Shown here one piece after another: positions 15,279-22,835 of a DNA stretch of 25,922 bases. Each line of letters begins with the position of its first letter. Position 1 is the first letter of the stretch. Under the pieces are notes generated by a model. That model was not told the DNA's origin and searched no databases. It saw only the letters and a list, made by a program, of their open reading frames with translations. The stretch is taken from the NCBI GenBank assembly GCA_910578365.1, contig CAJTRC010000036.1:1-25922 (forward strand), read 5' to 3'. Position numbers and translations under genes: made by a program. The stretch is from an uncultured Muribaculaceae bacterium. GTDB lineage: Bacteria > Bacteroidota > Bacteroidia > Bacteroidales > Muribaculaceae.

Positions 15279-17261
15279 ATGAATCATAGCAGAATTAGCC
15301 GTGCACTCACCCTGCTGATAGCCGTTTTCGCGGCCACGGTTGCATTTGCCGCTCCGACAGAGAAAGTGAAGTGGAGTACCGAGATAGACTCGCTGTCGCC
15401 CACCGAGGGTGTGCTGAAGTTTACCGCCGTAATCGATCCCACCTACCATATATATGGTATGACTCATGAGATTGACCCCTCGCTGCAGGTACAGCCTACC
15501 GAATTTACTTTCGATGCGGTGGACGGACTCGAATTTGTAGGACAGCCAACCAGCAACATCGCTGTAAAACGCGAATTAGACGAAGTGCAAAAACTTGAGA
15601 TTCCAATTTACGAGGGCACAGTTATATTCTCGCAGCCTTTCAAATGGACCGGCAAAGGCGCCGTTGACATCAAAGGCAAAGTAAGATCCATGGCCTGTGA
15701 CGCCACCAGCTGTACCCCGCCGTTCAAGTACAGCTTCGATGTGATGTTCGGCAACTCTACAGCAGGCGTGGCCAAGTCCGAGCCTGTAGTGGCGACTGCC
15801 GAGCCCGTGGCGGAAGTATCGTCGGCCTCCACAACTGTGAACAGCGGCTGGTGGGAGCCTGTGCAGATGCAAAGCGCCGAGGAAGAAGAACAGGCATCGG
15901 TCTGGATGATTCTGCTTATCGGTTTCGCCGGCGGTCTGCTTGCTCTGCTCACCCCCTGCGTATGGCCCATGATTCCTATGACCATGAGCTTCTTCCTTAA
16001 AAAAGGACGTACACGCAGCAAGTCGATTAGCGACGCCATCACCTACGGTGTCAGCATTGTGGTGATTTATCTGGTGCTCGGTATCGGCATAACCCTGCTG
16101 TTCGGAGCCGGCAAACTCAACGACATCGCCACCTCGGCAGTGTTCAACCTTATATTCTTTGCGCTGCTGGTGGTATTCGCCATATCGTTCTTCGGCGCAT
16201 TCGACATCAAGCTTCCCTCCAAGTGGAGCAACAAGATGGACTCGCGTGCCGAGGCCACCACAGGTGCCCTGAGTATCTTCTTCATGGCCTTTACTCTGGT
16301 GCTGGTATCGTTCAGCTGCACAGGCCCCATCATCGGCACACTGCTTGTAGAGGCCGCCTCGCAGGGCAGTCTGCTGGGTCCGGCCCTTGGCATGGGTGGT
16401 TTCGCCCTTGGTCTGGCGTTGCCCTTCGCCCTGTTCGCCTTCTTTCCCTCGCTGCTTAAGGAAATGCCCAAGTCGGGTGGCTGGCTCAACTCGGTAAAAG
16501 TAGTGCTCGGCTTCATAGAACTTATACTCTCGCTTAAATTCCTGTCGGTGGCCGACCTGGCATACGGCTGGCATATACTCGACCGAGAGGTGTTCCTGAG
16601 CCTCTGGATAGTACTGTTTGTGCTTCTGGGCATGTATCTGCTTGGCAAGCTGCGTTTCAGTCACGACTCGCCATCGGAGCACACCGGCGTGTTCAGCTTC
16701 TTCCTGGCGGTAATCTCGCTGTCGTTCGCCATGTACCTTGTGCCCGGTCTGTGGGGCGCTCCGCTCAAGAGCATCAGCGCATTCGCACCGCCGCTGACCA
16801 CCCAGGACTTCAACCTCTACGGCGGTACCTTCCGTGAATTCGACGACTACGACGAAGGTATGAAATACGCTAAGGACAACAAACTGCCTGTGCTGGTAGA
16901 CTTCTCGGGCTTCGCATGCGTGAACTGCCGCAAGATGGAAGGCGCAGTGTTCGATACCGGCGAGGTTCGCGACATAGTAGAGAACGGCTATGTGCTTATA
17001 AAGCTTATGGTCGACGACAAGGCCCCCCTGGCCAAGCCCTACGAAGTGGAAGAAAACGGCAGCCCCACACTCATTGAAACAGTGGGCGAGAAGTGGAGCT
17101 ACCTGCAGCGCACCAAATTCGGTATCAGTTCGCAGCCCTACTACGTAATCCTGAACAACGATGGCGCTCCTATGATGCCGGCCCGAGTGTACGACGAAAA
17201 CGTCGACGCATTCGTGAAGTGGCTCAACGAAGGCGCCGAGAAATACCAGACTTCGAAATAG
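15279..17261 (+). CDS. dsbD: thiol:disulfide interchange protein DsbD
   Basis: A 660-residue inner-membrane protein that carries reducing power from cytoplasmic thioredoxin to the periplasm for disulfide isomerisation and cytochrome c maturation. It shows all three modules: signal peptide and N-terminal alpha domain (about 26-160, Cys140/Cys145), a membrane domain (about 205-500) with Cys227 in TPCVWPMIP and Cys347 in VSFSCTGPI, the redox pair of helices 1 and 4, and a C-terminal thioredoxin-like domain with C547-V-N-C550. Every required cysteine is present. The gene shares a transcript with the 152-residue homologue upstream. It is followed by the repeat element at 17262-17322. Confidence 0.95.
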   Translation: MNHSRISRALTLLIAVFAATVAFAAPTEKVKWSTEIDSLSPTEGVLKFTAVIDPTYHIYGMTHEIDPSLQVQPTEFTFDAVDGLEFVGQPTSNIAVKRELDEVQKLEIPIYEGTVIFSQPFKWTGKGAVDIKGKVRSMACDATSCTPPFKYSFDVMFGNSTAGVAKSEPVVATAEPVAEVSSASTTVNSGWWEPVQMQSAEEEEQASVWMILLIGFAGGLLALLTPCVWPMIPMTMSFFLKKGRTRSKSISDAITYGVSIVVIYLVLGIGITLLFGAGKLNDIATSAVFNLIFFALLVVFAISFFGAFDIKLPSKWSNKMDSRAEATTGALSIFFMAFTLVLVSFSCTGPIIGTLLVEAASQGSLLGPALGMGGFALGLALPFALFAFFPSLLKEMPKSGGWLNSVKVVLGFIELILSLKFLSVADLAYGWHILDREVFLSLWIVLFVLLGMYLLGKLRFSHDSPSEHTGVFSFFLAVISLSFAMYLVPGLWGAPLKSISAFAPPLTTQDFNLYGGTFREFDDYDEGMKYAKDNKLPVLVDFSGFACVNCRKMEGAVFDTGEVRDIVENGYVLIKLMVDDKAPLAKPYEVEENGSPTLIETVGEKWSYLQRTKFGISSQPYYVILNNDGAPMMPARVYDENVDAFVKWLNEGAEKYQTSK

Positions 17262-17293
17262 TTTATAAAATTCATAATTTATAAAGTTCATAA
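17262..17293. repeat. tandem duplication of a 16-base AT-rich unit
   Basis: TTTATAAAATTCATAA is followed at once by TTTATAAAGTTCATAA, one mismatch in 16. It begins at the base after the dsbD stop and abuts the palindrome that follows. Confidence 0.85.
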
Positions 17294-17294
17294 A

Positions 17295-17322
17295 GTAGGG
17301 ACGCGCTATGGCGCGTCCCTAC
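17295..17322. repeat. perfect 12-bp palindrome, REP-like, in the mazG leader
   Basis: GTAGGGACGCGC-TATG-GCGCGTCCCTAC is a perfect 12-bp stem with a 4-base loop. It ends 11 bases before the mazG start and has no T-run, so it is not a normal terminator. Palindromes of this GTAGGGACGCGC type are, from memory, a dispersed repeat in Bacteroidetes genomes. In mRNA it could limit read-through or hide the mazG start. Confidence 0.75.
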
Positions 17323-17333
17323 GGTTTGAAGAT

Positions 17334-18125
17334 ATGTCACATACAAGAGAAGAAAAAATCGAAGCCCTGGGCCGTGTGATTGACACCCTCGACATACTGC
17401 GTGTGAAATGCCCCTGGGACGCAAAGCAGACCAACGAGAGCCTGCGTGCAAACACCATAGAAGAAACCTACGAGCTGGCACAGGCTCTGCTCAACGACGA
17501 TGCCGCCGAAATTCGCAAGGAGCTCGGCGATGTGCTGCTGCACATACTGTTCTATTCAAAAATCGGCGATGAAAAAGGCCAGTTCGATATCGCCGACGTA
17601 GCCGACGCCCTCAACCGCAAACTCATTTTCCGTCATCCGCATGTGTTCGGCAGCGTTGAAGTCAGCGACAGCCACGACGTAGAGCAGAACTGGGAGAAAA
17701 TCAAACTGCAGGAGAAAGGCGGTAACCGCACCGTGCTGGCAGGAGTGCCGGCGTCGCTGCCCGCGCTTATCAAGGCATACCGCGTGCAGGAGAAAGCAGC
17801 CAACATAGGCTTCGACTGGGAGCGCCCCGAGCAGGTATGGGACAAGGTGGCCGAAGAGCGCGGCGAAGTCGACCGGGCCATTGCCGACGGCGACAAAGAC
17901 AATATCGAGGCCGAGTTCGGCGACCTGCTGTTCAGTATCGTCAACGCCGCCCGCCTGTACGGTATCAATCCCGAGAACGCGCTTGAGCGCACAAACCGTA
18001 AATTCATACGCCGTTTCAACCACATTGAGGCACGTGTCGCCGAGGCAGGCCGCAAACTGTCCGATATGACACTCGATGAAATGAACGCCCTCTGGAACGA
18101 AGCAAAACAACCCGACTGCGAATGA
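17334..18125 (+). CDS. mazG: nucleoside triphosphate pyrophosphohydrolase MazG
   Basis: A 263-residue tandem-domain MazG protein that hydrolyses (d)NTPs to monophosphate and pyrophosphate, a house-cleaning enzyme that also affects ppGpp response in E. coli. The first domain has the CPWDAKQT motif and metal-binding EETYE (about 43-47) with ELGDVLL (about 63-69). The second has EERGEVDRA and EFGDLLFSIVNAAR (about 175-210) followed by the NRKFIRRF segment, which is the more active half in E. coli MazG. Length matches the two-domain type (263 in E. coli). The stop overlaps the topB start (ATGA), so both are translated from one message. Confidence 0.96.
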   Translation: MSHTREEKIEALGRVIDTLDILRVKCPWDAKQTNESLRANTIEETYELAQALLNDDAAEIRKELGDVLLHILFYSKIGDEKGQFDIADVADALNRKLIFRHPHVFGSVEVSDSHDVEQNWEKIKLQEKGGNRTVLAGVPASLPALIKAYRVQEKAANIGFDWERPEQVWDKVAEERGEVDRAIADGDKDNIEAEFGDLLFSIVNAARLYGINPENALERTNRKFIRRFNHIEARVAEAGRKLSDMTLDEMNALWNEAKQPDCE

Positions 18126-20188
18126 AGCTCTGCATAACCGAGAAACCCAGCGTGGCCAAGGACATTGCCCAGATTATCGGCGCCAACGTAAAGCGCGACG
18201 GCTATTACGAAGGCGGTGACTACAAGGTGACATGGACCTTCGGCCATCTGTGTACACTAAAGGAGCCACACGACTACAGCGAATACTGGAAACGCTGGAG
18301 CCTGGCGGCTCTGCCTATGATTCCGCCCAAATTCGGCATTAAACTAATCGATGACGAGGGCATTAAACGCCAGTTTCGGGTAATCGAAACTCTCATATCT
18401 CAGGCCGACGAAGTGATAAACTGCGGCGATGCCGGGCAGGAGGGCGAACTGATTCAGCGCTGGGTAATGCAGAAGGCAAAAATAAACTGTCCGGTGCAGA
18501 GGCTGTGGATTTCGTCGCTTACCGACGAATCGATACGCGACGGATTCAAGCAGCTGCAGCCGCAGCAGAAGTTCGACAACCTCTACTACGCAGGCCTGTC
18601 GCGCGCTATCGGCGACTGGATTCTGGGCATGAACGCCACCCGCCTGTACTCGCTCAAATACTCGTCGCCGGGCAATGTGCTGTCGGTCGGTCGGGTGCAG
18701 ACACCCACTCTGGCGCTGATAGTGAGCCGCCACCACGAAATTGCCAATTTTGTGCCGCAGGACAGTTGGGAACTGCGCACCAGTTACCGCGACGTGATAT
18801 TTACAGCCACCGGCGACCGCTTTGCCGATGAAGCCAAGGCCGACGAAGCTGCCGCACGCATTGCCTCGGAGCCATTTACCGTTGACTCTGTAACACAGAA
18901 AAAAGGCAAGGAGGCTCCGCCGAGGCTCTTCGATCTCACTTCGCTGCAGGTAGAGTGCAACAAACGCTGGGGCTGGAGCGCCGACGATTCGCTGCGCCTT
19001 ATCCAGTCTTTGTATGAAAAGAAAGTGACCACATATCCGCGTGTCGACACCACTTACCTGTCGGACGACATTTACCCCAAAGTGCCCGATATATTGCGCC
19101 GTATGACCCCGTATGCCGCCATCACCGCGCCTGTGCTTGCAGCCAAAATACCCAAGAGCAAGAAAGTGTTCGACAACAGCAAGGTCACCGACCACCACGC
19201 CATCATACCCACAGGCCAGTCGCCCTCGATACTTGTGGGCGATGAAAAGAAACTCTATCACCTGATAGCACAGCGCTTCATAGCAGCTTTTTATCCCGAC
19301 TGCGAGTTCAACACCACCACAGTACTGGGCCATGCGGCAGATGTAAAATTCAAAGTCAACGGCAAGGTGATTGTCAAACCGGGCTGGCGCGATGTGTACG
19401 CCGGGCAGGCTGCCGCAGAAAGCGATGCCGAAAAGGATGGCGAGGGCAACGGCCTGCTGCCGGACTTTACCGAGGGCGAAAGCGGACCGCATACACCCGT
19501 GGTGGCCAAACGCACCACACAGCCCCCAAAATACTATACCGAAGGCACGCTGCTGAGGGCCATGGAAACCGCCGGCAAGACCGTCGACGACGAAACACTC
19601 CGTGAGGCTATGAAAGAGAATGGCATAGGACGCCCCTCGACACGTGCCGCCATTATCGAAACCCTGTTCCGCCGCCGCTACATATACCGTAAAGGCAAGA
19701 GCATAATGGCTTCGGATGCCGGTATACAGCTTATCGCCACAATACAGGAAGAACTGCTGAAAAGCGCCAAACTCACAGGCCTGTGGGAAAACAAGCTGAG
19801 GCGCATAGAGCGCGGCGAATATTCGGCATCGGAGTTTATAGCCGAACTGAAGGAACTTATAGGCCAGGTGGTGCTGAATGTGCTGAGCGACAACAGCAAC
19901 TCGCGTATCGAGGTGGATAGTGCCGACAAAGCCAAGACTGCCGGCAAAAGCAAGGCGGCTGCCGGAAACACCGACAAGCCCAAGGCCAAACGTACGCCGC
20001 GCATTACAAAACTCGAGCAGGTGGCTTGCCCTCTGTGCGGTCAGGGGCATATACTCAAAGGACGAGCCGCCTACGGCTGCAGTCGTTTTCGCGAGGGCTG
20101 CGAGTTCAGGCTCGATTTCAGCGAGGCTGCCGACACGCTCACACCATCGCAGCTGGCCAAATACATTAAGAGCTCGTTTAAAAAGTGA
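18122..20188 (+). CDS. topB: DNA topoisomerase III (type IA)
   Basis: A 688-residue type IA topoisomerase that passes single strands through a transient break, mainly decatenating replication and recombination intermediates. The TOPRIM domain starts with LCITEKPSVA (about 3-12); its acidic motif is Asp103-Ala-Gly-Gln-Glu107-Gly-Glu, so the middle Asp of the textbook DxDxE is Gly. The catalytic tyrosine is Tyr305 in TTYPRVDT. A late ENGIGRPSTRA segment (about 500-510) is family-typical. A C-terminal Cys-rich zinc-ribbon-like stretch begins with C636-x2-C639, preceded by a Lys/Ala-rich linker. It overlaps mazG upstream and the Cys-rich peptide downstream. Chromosomal context favours a housekeeping copy over a conjugative-element copy. 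Confidence 0.95.
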   Translation: MKLCITEKPSVAKDIAQIIGANVKRDGYYEGGDYKVTWTFGHLCTLKEPHDYSEYWKRWSLAALPMIPPKFGIKLIDDEGIKRQFRVIETLISQADEVINCGDAGQEGELIQRWVMQKAKINCPVQRLWISSLTDESIRDGFKQLQPQQKFDNLYYAGLSRAIGDWILGMNATRLYSLKYSSPGNVLSVGRVQTPTLALIVSRHHEIANFVPQDSWELRTSYRDVIFTATGDRFADEAKADEAAARIASEPFTVDSVTQKKGKEAPPRLFDLTSLQVECNKRWGWSADDSLRLIQSLYEKKVTTYPRVDTTYLSDDIYPKVPDILRRMTPYAAITAPVLAAKIPKSKKVFDNSKVTDHHAIIPTGQSPSILVGDEKKLYHLIAQRFIAAFYPDCEFNTTTVLGHAADVKFKVNGKVIVKPGWRDVYAGQAAAESDAEKDGEGNGLLPDFTEGESGPHTPVVAKRTTQPPKYYTEGTLLRAMETAGKTVDDETLREAMKENGIGRPSTRAAIIETLFRRRYIYRKGKSIMASDAGIQLIATIQEELLKSAKLTGLWENKLRRIERGEYSASEFIAELKELIGQVVLNVLSDNSNSRIEVDSADKAKTAGKSKAAAGNTDKPKAKRTPRITKLEQVACPLCGQGHILKGRAAYGCSRFREGCEFRLDFSEAADTLTPSQLAKYIKSSFKK

Positions 20189-20346
20189 TGGAAATTTACC
20201 TGCAGTGGACAGTGGTAGGCGTGATAGTGCTTGCCGCAGTAATTTGGGTCATACGCCGCAGTCGCCGCAAAGATGACTGCAGTTGCGGCTGCGGCGGATG
20301 CCTTCTGAAAGACAACTGCAAGAGTCGGAAAAAACGGAAAGAATAG
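20188..20346 (+). CDS. FeoB-associated Cys-rich membrane protein, small
   Basis: A 52-residue protein starting at the ATG that shares its first base with the topB stop (TGATG), so it is translationally coupled to topB. Residues 5-22 form one membrane helix, followed by an Arg/Lys cluster (inside-positive) and five cysteines at 31, 33, 35, 38 and 44 in a CSCGCGGCLLKDNC pattern, ending in a basic tail. This layout matches the FeoB-associated Cys-rich membrane family, small proteins often encoded beside ferrous-iron transporter feoB. No feoA or feoB is in this window. A metal-binding role is inferred from the cysteines. It ends 4 bases from the convergent AraC gene. Confidence 0.8.
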   Translation: MEIYLQWTVVGVIVLAAVIWVIRRSRRKDDCSCGCGGCLLKDNCKSRKKRKE

Positions 20347-20350
20347 CTTG

Positions 20351-21262
20351 TCAATTCTGTTCGACTATCTTCTGGCGGAACTCCGAAGGAGTCAGGCCGG
20401 TATGACGGCGGAACATCCGCGAGAAGTGAGCCGGATACTGGAATCCGAGCTTGTAAGCAATCATGCCCACATCGTCGTTTGATACAGCCAAGCTGTGCTT
20501 CGCCACATTTACAAGGTGCTGAGTTATCAGCACCTTTGTTGTCATGCCTGTTTCGCGTTTTACAAGCTCGCTGAGATATTTGGGTGTAAGGCATAGTTTG
20601 TCGGCAAAATAGCTTACCGCCGGCATAGCCTCTTTTGTGTCGGGCGAGTCGTAGTACTCCTTGAGCATACGTTCGAACTGCGCTACAATCTCGGAGTTCA
20701 CTTTGTGGCGTGTAATGAACTGGCGGTCGTAAAAGCGGCTGAGATACTCCAGCAGCAACTGAATGTTGGCCGAGATGACCAGCGACGAATGGCTGTCAAC
20801 CGGATGGTTCAGCTCCTTGTCGATATTGGCAAGACAGTTGATAAAAATCGCCCTTTCATCGTCGGACAGATGCAGAGCCTCCATCTGCGAATAGTCGAAG
20901 AAATCGAATGTCGAAATTTTTTCGCCCAGCGGTGTGCCGTAAATGAGGTCGGGGTGGAAAAGAACCCCCAGCACATCGTGTGAAATCTCGCCTTCGGTCA
21001 TCACTACATCAATAACCTGTCCGGGCGAGAAACTCACCACAGTACCGGCCTGATAATCGTACTTGCGGCGTCCATACTTCAGAGTGCAGTTGACACCGTT
21101 TTTCAAAAACAAGGCATACACGCCATAGTGCATACGTACGTTGTCTATCATGGCCGGGGCATTGTTAAGGTCGACCACAGTAACCAGAGGGTGACGTGTA
21201 GGAAGCCCGAACAGCCTGTTGTAGGCATCCACGCAATCAATGTTGACTATCTTGTTATCCAT
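20351..21262 (-). CDS. AraC-family transcriptional regulator
   Basis: A 303-residue regulator with an N-terminal cupin-like sensing region (about 20-170) and a C-terminal pair of helix-turn-helix motifs (about 200-300). The second motif, with GFQYPAHFSRMFRRHTGLTPSEFR, is the AraC signature. The N-terminus, with YNRLFGLPTRHPLVTVVDL, is typical of Bacteroidetes AraC proteins that control nearby genes. I prefer the ATG at 21262; an in-frame TTG at 21286 would start inside the -7 element. It is divergent from the secreted FnIII protein gene, which it may regulate through the 387-base region between them. The ligand is unknown. Confidence 0.92.
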   Translation of the reverse strand: MDNKIVNIDCVDAYNRLFGLPTRHPLVTVVDLNNAPAMIDNVRMHYGVYALFLKNGVNCTLKYGRRKYDYQAGTVVSFSPGQVIDVVMTEGEISHDVLGVLFHPDLIYGTPLGEKISTFDFFDYSQMEALHLSDDERAIFINCLANIDKELNHPVDSHSSLVISANIQLLLEYLSRFYDRQFITRHKVNSEIVAQFERMLKEYYDSPDTKEAMPAVSYFADKLCLTPKYLSELVKRETGMTTKVLITQHLVNVAKHSLAVSNDDVGMIAYKLGFQYPAHFSRMFRRHTGLTPSEFRQKIVEQN

Positions 21263-21283
21263 ATCGTTATCCACTTTCTGATG

Positions 21284-21291
21284 CAAAAATA
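21284..21291 (-). promoter_or_regulatory. TATTTTTG -7 element for the AraC gene
   Basis: TAnnTTTG on the minus strand, 21 bases before the ATG at 21262, with no good -33 partner. It supports the shorter start of the regulator. Confidence 0.5.
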
Positions 21292-21334
21292 ATCAAAAAA
21301 AATGAAATCTCCGTGCTGCTTTCTGTTTCGGGTA

Positions 21335-21367
21335 GGTAATACGGAAATTATGGTAAATACATACCAT
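21335..21367. promoter_or_regulatory. inverted and direct repeats in the araC/secreted-protein intergenic region
   Basis: ATGGTA (21350-21355), a 6-base spacer and TACCAT (21362-21367) form a perfect inverted repeat. GGTAATAC (21335) and GGTAAATAC (21352) also recur 17 bases apart in the same direction. Both arrangements suit a dimeric regulator, and the neighbouring AraC protein is the obvious candidate. This is inference only. Confidence 0.35.
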
Positions 21368-21473
21368 GCCCTAAATTACGCTGTATTTATGGCTAAGAGT
21401 CGTGTTTTTATGCGCGGATTTACGTATTATGATGCAATATGATAGTGTAATGAAGAAATATCCGAAAAAAAGC

Positions 21474-21505
21474 TTGTAAAATCAAAAAAAAAGTATTTAT
21501 CTTTG
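21474..21505 (+). promoter_or_regulatory. promoter for the secreted FnIII protein
   Basis: TTGT (21474-21477), a 20-base A-rich spacer and TATCTTTG (21498-21505). It leaves a leader of about 140 bases before the ATG, longer than usual here. The rest of the 21263-21655 gap (21368-21473 and 21510-21649) shows no recognised gene. Confidence 0.7.
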
Positions 21506-21655
21506 TTGCAGGTGGGATGAAGCAATGCAATGTTTCTTACGCCAGAGTGGCAGAAACCGAATGTAAAAACGAGTTTTACAAGAAGAAATGCAATTTTAGT
21601 CACACATAGTAGATATTATTCAAACAATATAATCACATCAAACATCTAAATGACC

Positions 21656-22717
21656 ATGAAAAAACGTCTATTAACTTTCAGTATGATTTTGATTGTAGCC
21701 TTGCAAGGCATGGCTGCAAACGATGTGCCTGCGGCTCCGTCGAACCTGATTCTGAGCATGAATTCCGAATTTGACGTCGAACTTAAATGGAATCTTCCTG
21801 CCACATATGCCGACGGGCAGCCTTTTGCCGACGGCAGCAAAGTGAGCGCTGTCAAAGTGTATCGCAATAGCAGCGAAATTGCTCTGCTCGACGGCGACGC
21901 CACCACGTATATCGACTACATGGAAGGCCCCGGCCATACCGACGGTCATGGCTACGGCCTGAATGTTTATGAACTGAGTGCCTGCGTCGACAATGTATGG
22001 AGCGCGACATGCATGCCCGAGCAGATAATGGTGGGCGAAGCCGTTATCACTACTCCACTGCCCTGGGAACCAACTCTGAAGGGTATGAATGAAGGCGACT
22101 TCGGCTTCAATTGGTGCAGTTATGACGACAGCTGGGCAGCTGGCCCCGACGGTCTGGTTTTTGCAGCAGACGGTGTGAGCGCTGCCTGCGGATGGTTGGT
22201 CGGCCCTATGACCGGTTCGCTCGATTTGCTTCCTCGCCGACGCTATATGGCAGAGTTCCGGGTAGAGGCCGATGCCAATGTGCTTTATTCGGCAGGTCTG
22301 GTAAACTTTGCATCACCCGAGGCCGGGGAATCCATGAAGTTTATGCAGGTGATTTCAGGCAACTGTATAGCCGGCAAAGACAGCGGTGTGCGTCAGGTAG
22401 AGTTTGTGTACGAACCTAAGAACGGCGACACTACGTTCTGGCCCGAATCGGTGCTGTTTGCGGTCAATGCCTGTGCGCCTGCGGGCAGTGGCGAATTCAG
22501 CCTTAATCTGTCGTACCTTAAGATTACTGCCATAGAGTCAACTTCGGCCGACGCTCCGGCAGTGGTGGCCGCAACCGGTATCGAGGTTTACAATCTGCAG
22601 GGAGTACTGCTTGGAAGCGCATCGTCGCTCAACCTCGACGGCTATGCTCCCGGCCTCTATGTAGTCCGCTACATCAGCGGCAACACCGTGTGCTCCACCA
22701 AAGTGTTGGTGCAGTGA
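21656..22717 (+). CDS. secreted protein with FnIII-like domain and Por-type C-terminal domain
   Basis: A 353-residue exported protein from the second ATG (MKKRLL); an ATG two codons earlier at 21650 is equally possible. A signal peptide of about 20 residues ends near GMAA. Residues about 24-125 look like a fibronectin type III domain (PAAPSNLILS, then VELKWNLPA). A central beta-rich part of about 170 residues, with many aromatic and Gly residues, I do not recognise. The last 45 residues, with IEVYNLQGVLL and APGLYVVRY, resemble the type A sorting domain of the type IX (Por) secretion system. Export across the outer membrane and surface attachment are therefore likely but depend on the host having that system. 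A hairpin follows 6 bases after the stop. Confidence 0.75.
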   Translation: MKKRLLTFSMILIVALQGMAANDVPAAPSNLILSMNSEFDVELKWNLPATYADGQPFADGSKVSAVKVYRNSSEIALLDGDATTYIDYMEGPGHTDGHGYGLNVYELSACVDNVWSATCMPEQIMVGEAVITTPLPWEPTLKGMNEGDFGFNWCSYDDSWAAGPDGLVFAADGVSAACGWLVGPMTGSLDLLPRRRYMAEFRVEADANVLYSAGLVNFASPEAGESMKFMQVISGNCIAGKDSGVRQVEFVYEPKNGDTTFWPESVLFAVNACAPAGSGEFSLNLSYLKITAIESTSADAPAVVAATGIEVYNLQGVLLGSASSLNLDGYAPGLYVVRYISGNTVCSTKVLVQ

Positions 22718-22723
22718 TTATAA

Positions 22724-22752
22724 GCCGGCGGAGGTGACTCACCTCCGCCGGC
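22724..22752. terminator. 14-bp perfect hairpin after the FnIII gene
   Basis: GCCGGCGGAGGTGA-C-TCACCTCCGCCGGC, a perfect inverted repeat of 14 bp around one central base, begins 6 bases after the stop. It is followed by AAACGATAAATATTTGG, not a T-run, so it fits a strong 3'-end-stabilising hairpin or a REP-like element better than a classic terminator. Confidence 0.6.
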
Positions 22753-22798
22753 AAACGATAAATATTTGGATTGTAATGCCATTTTGCCGAAATTTTCG

Positions 22799-22806
22799 TA
22801 CCTTTG
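22799..22806 (+). promoter_or_regulatory. TACCTTTG -7 element before lrgA
   Basis: TACCTTTG within TTTCGTACCTTTGC, 29 bases before the lrgA ATG at 22836. No clear -33 TTTG at the normal spacing. Confidence 0.6.
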
Positions 22807-22835
22807 CGGTCGAATTAAAAAAACGAAAAGGCATT

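Noticed and set aside
15576..17291. A 571-codon minus-strand open frame opposite dsbD
   Set aside because: dsbD has all family cysteines and membrane helices; the opposite frame has no recognisable domain and no promoter.
17295..17322. CRISPR repeat or terminator at the dsbD-mazG palindrome
   Set aside because: Only one copy is present with no spacer array, and there is no T-run after the hairpin.
18344..20050. A 568-codon minus-strand open frame opposite topB
   Set aside because: topB carries the catalytic Tyr and TOPRIM motifs; the mirror frame is Cys/His-rich noise from the complementary codons.
18122..20346. topB as a sign of an integrative conjugative element
   Set aside because: No relaxase, tra genes, integrase or att repeats are near; mazG and housekeeping genes surround it.
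22734..22835. Longer N-terminus for LrgA
   Set aside because: The extra 34 codons pass through the hairpin flank and the TACCTTTG element, and have no family similarity.
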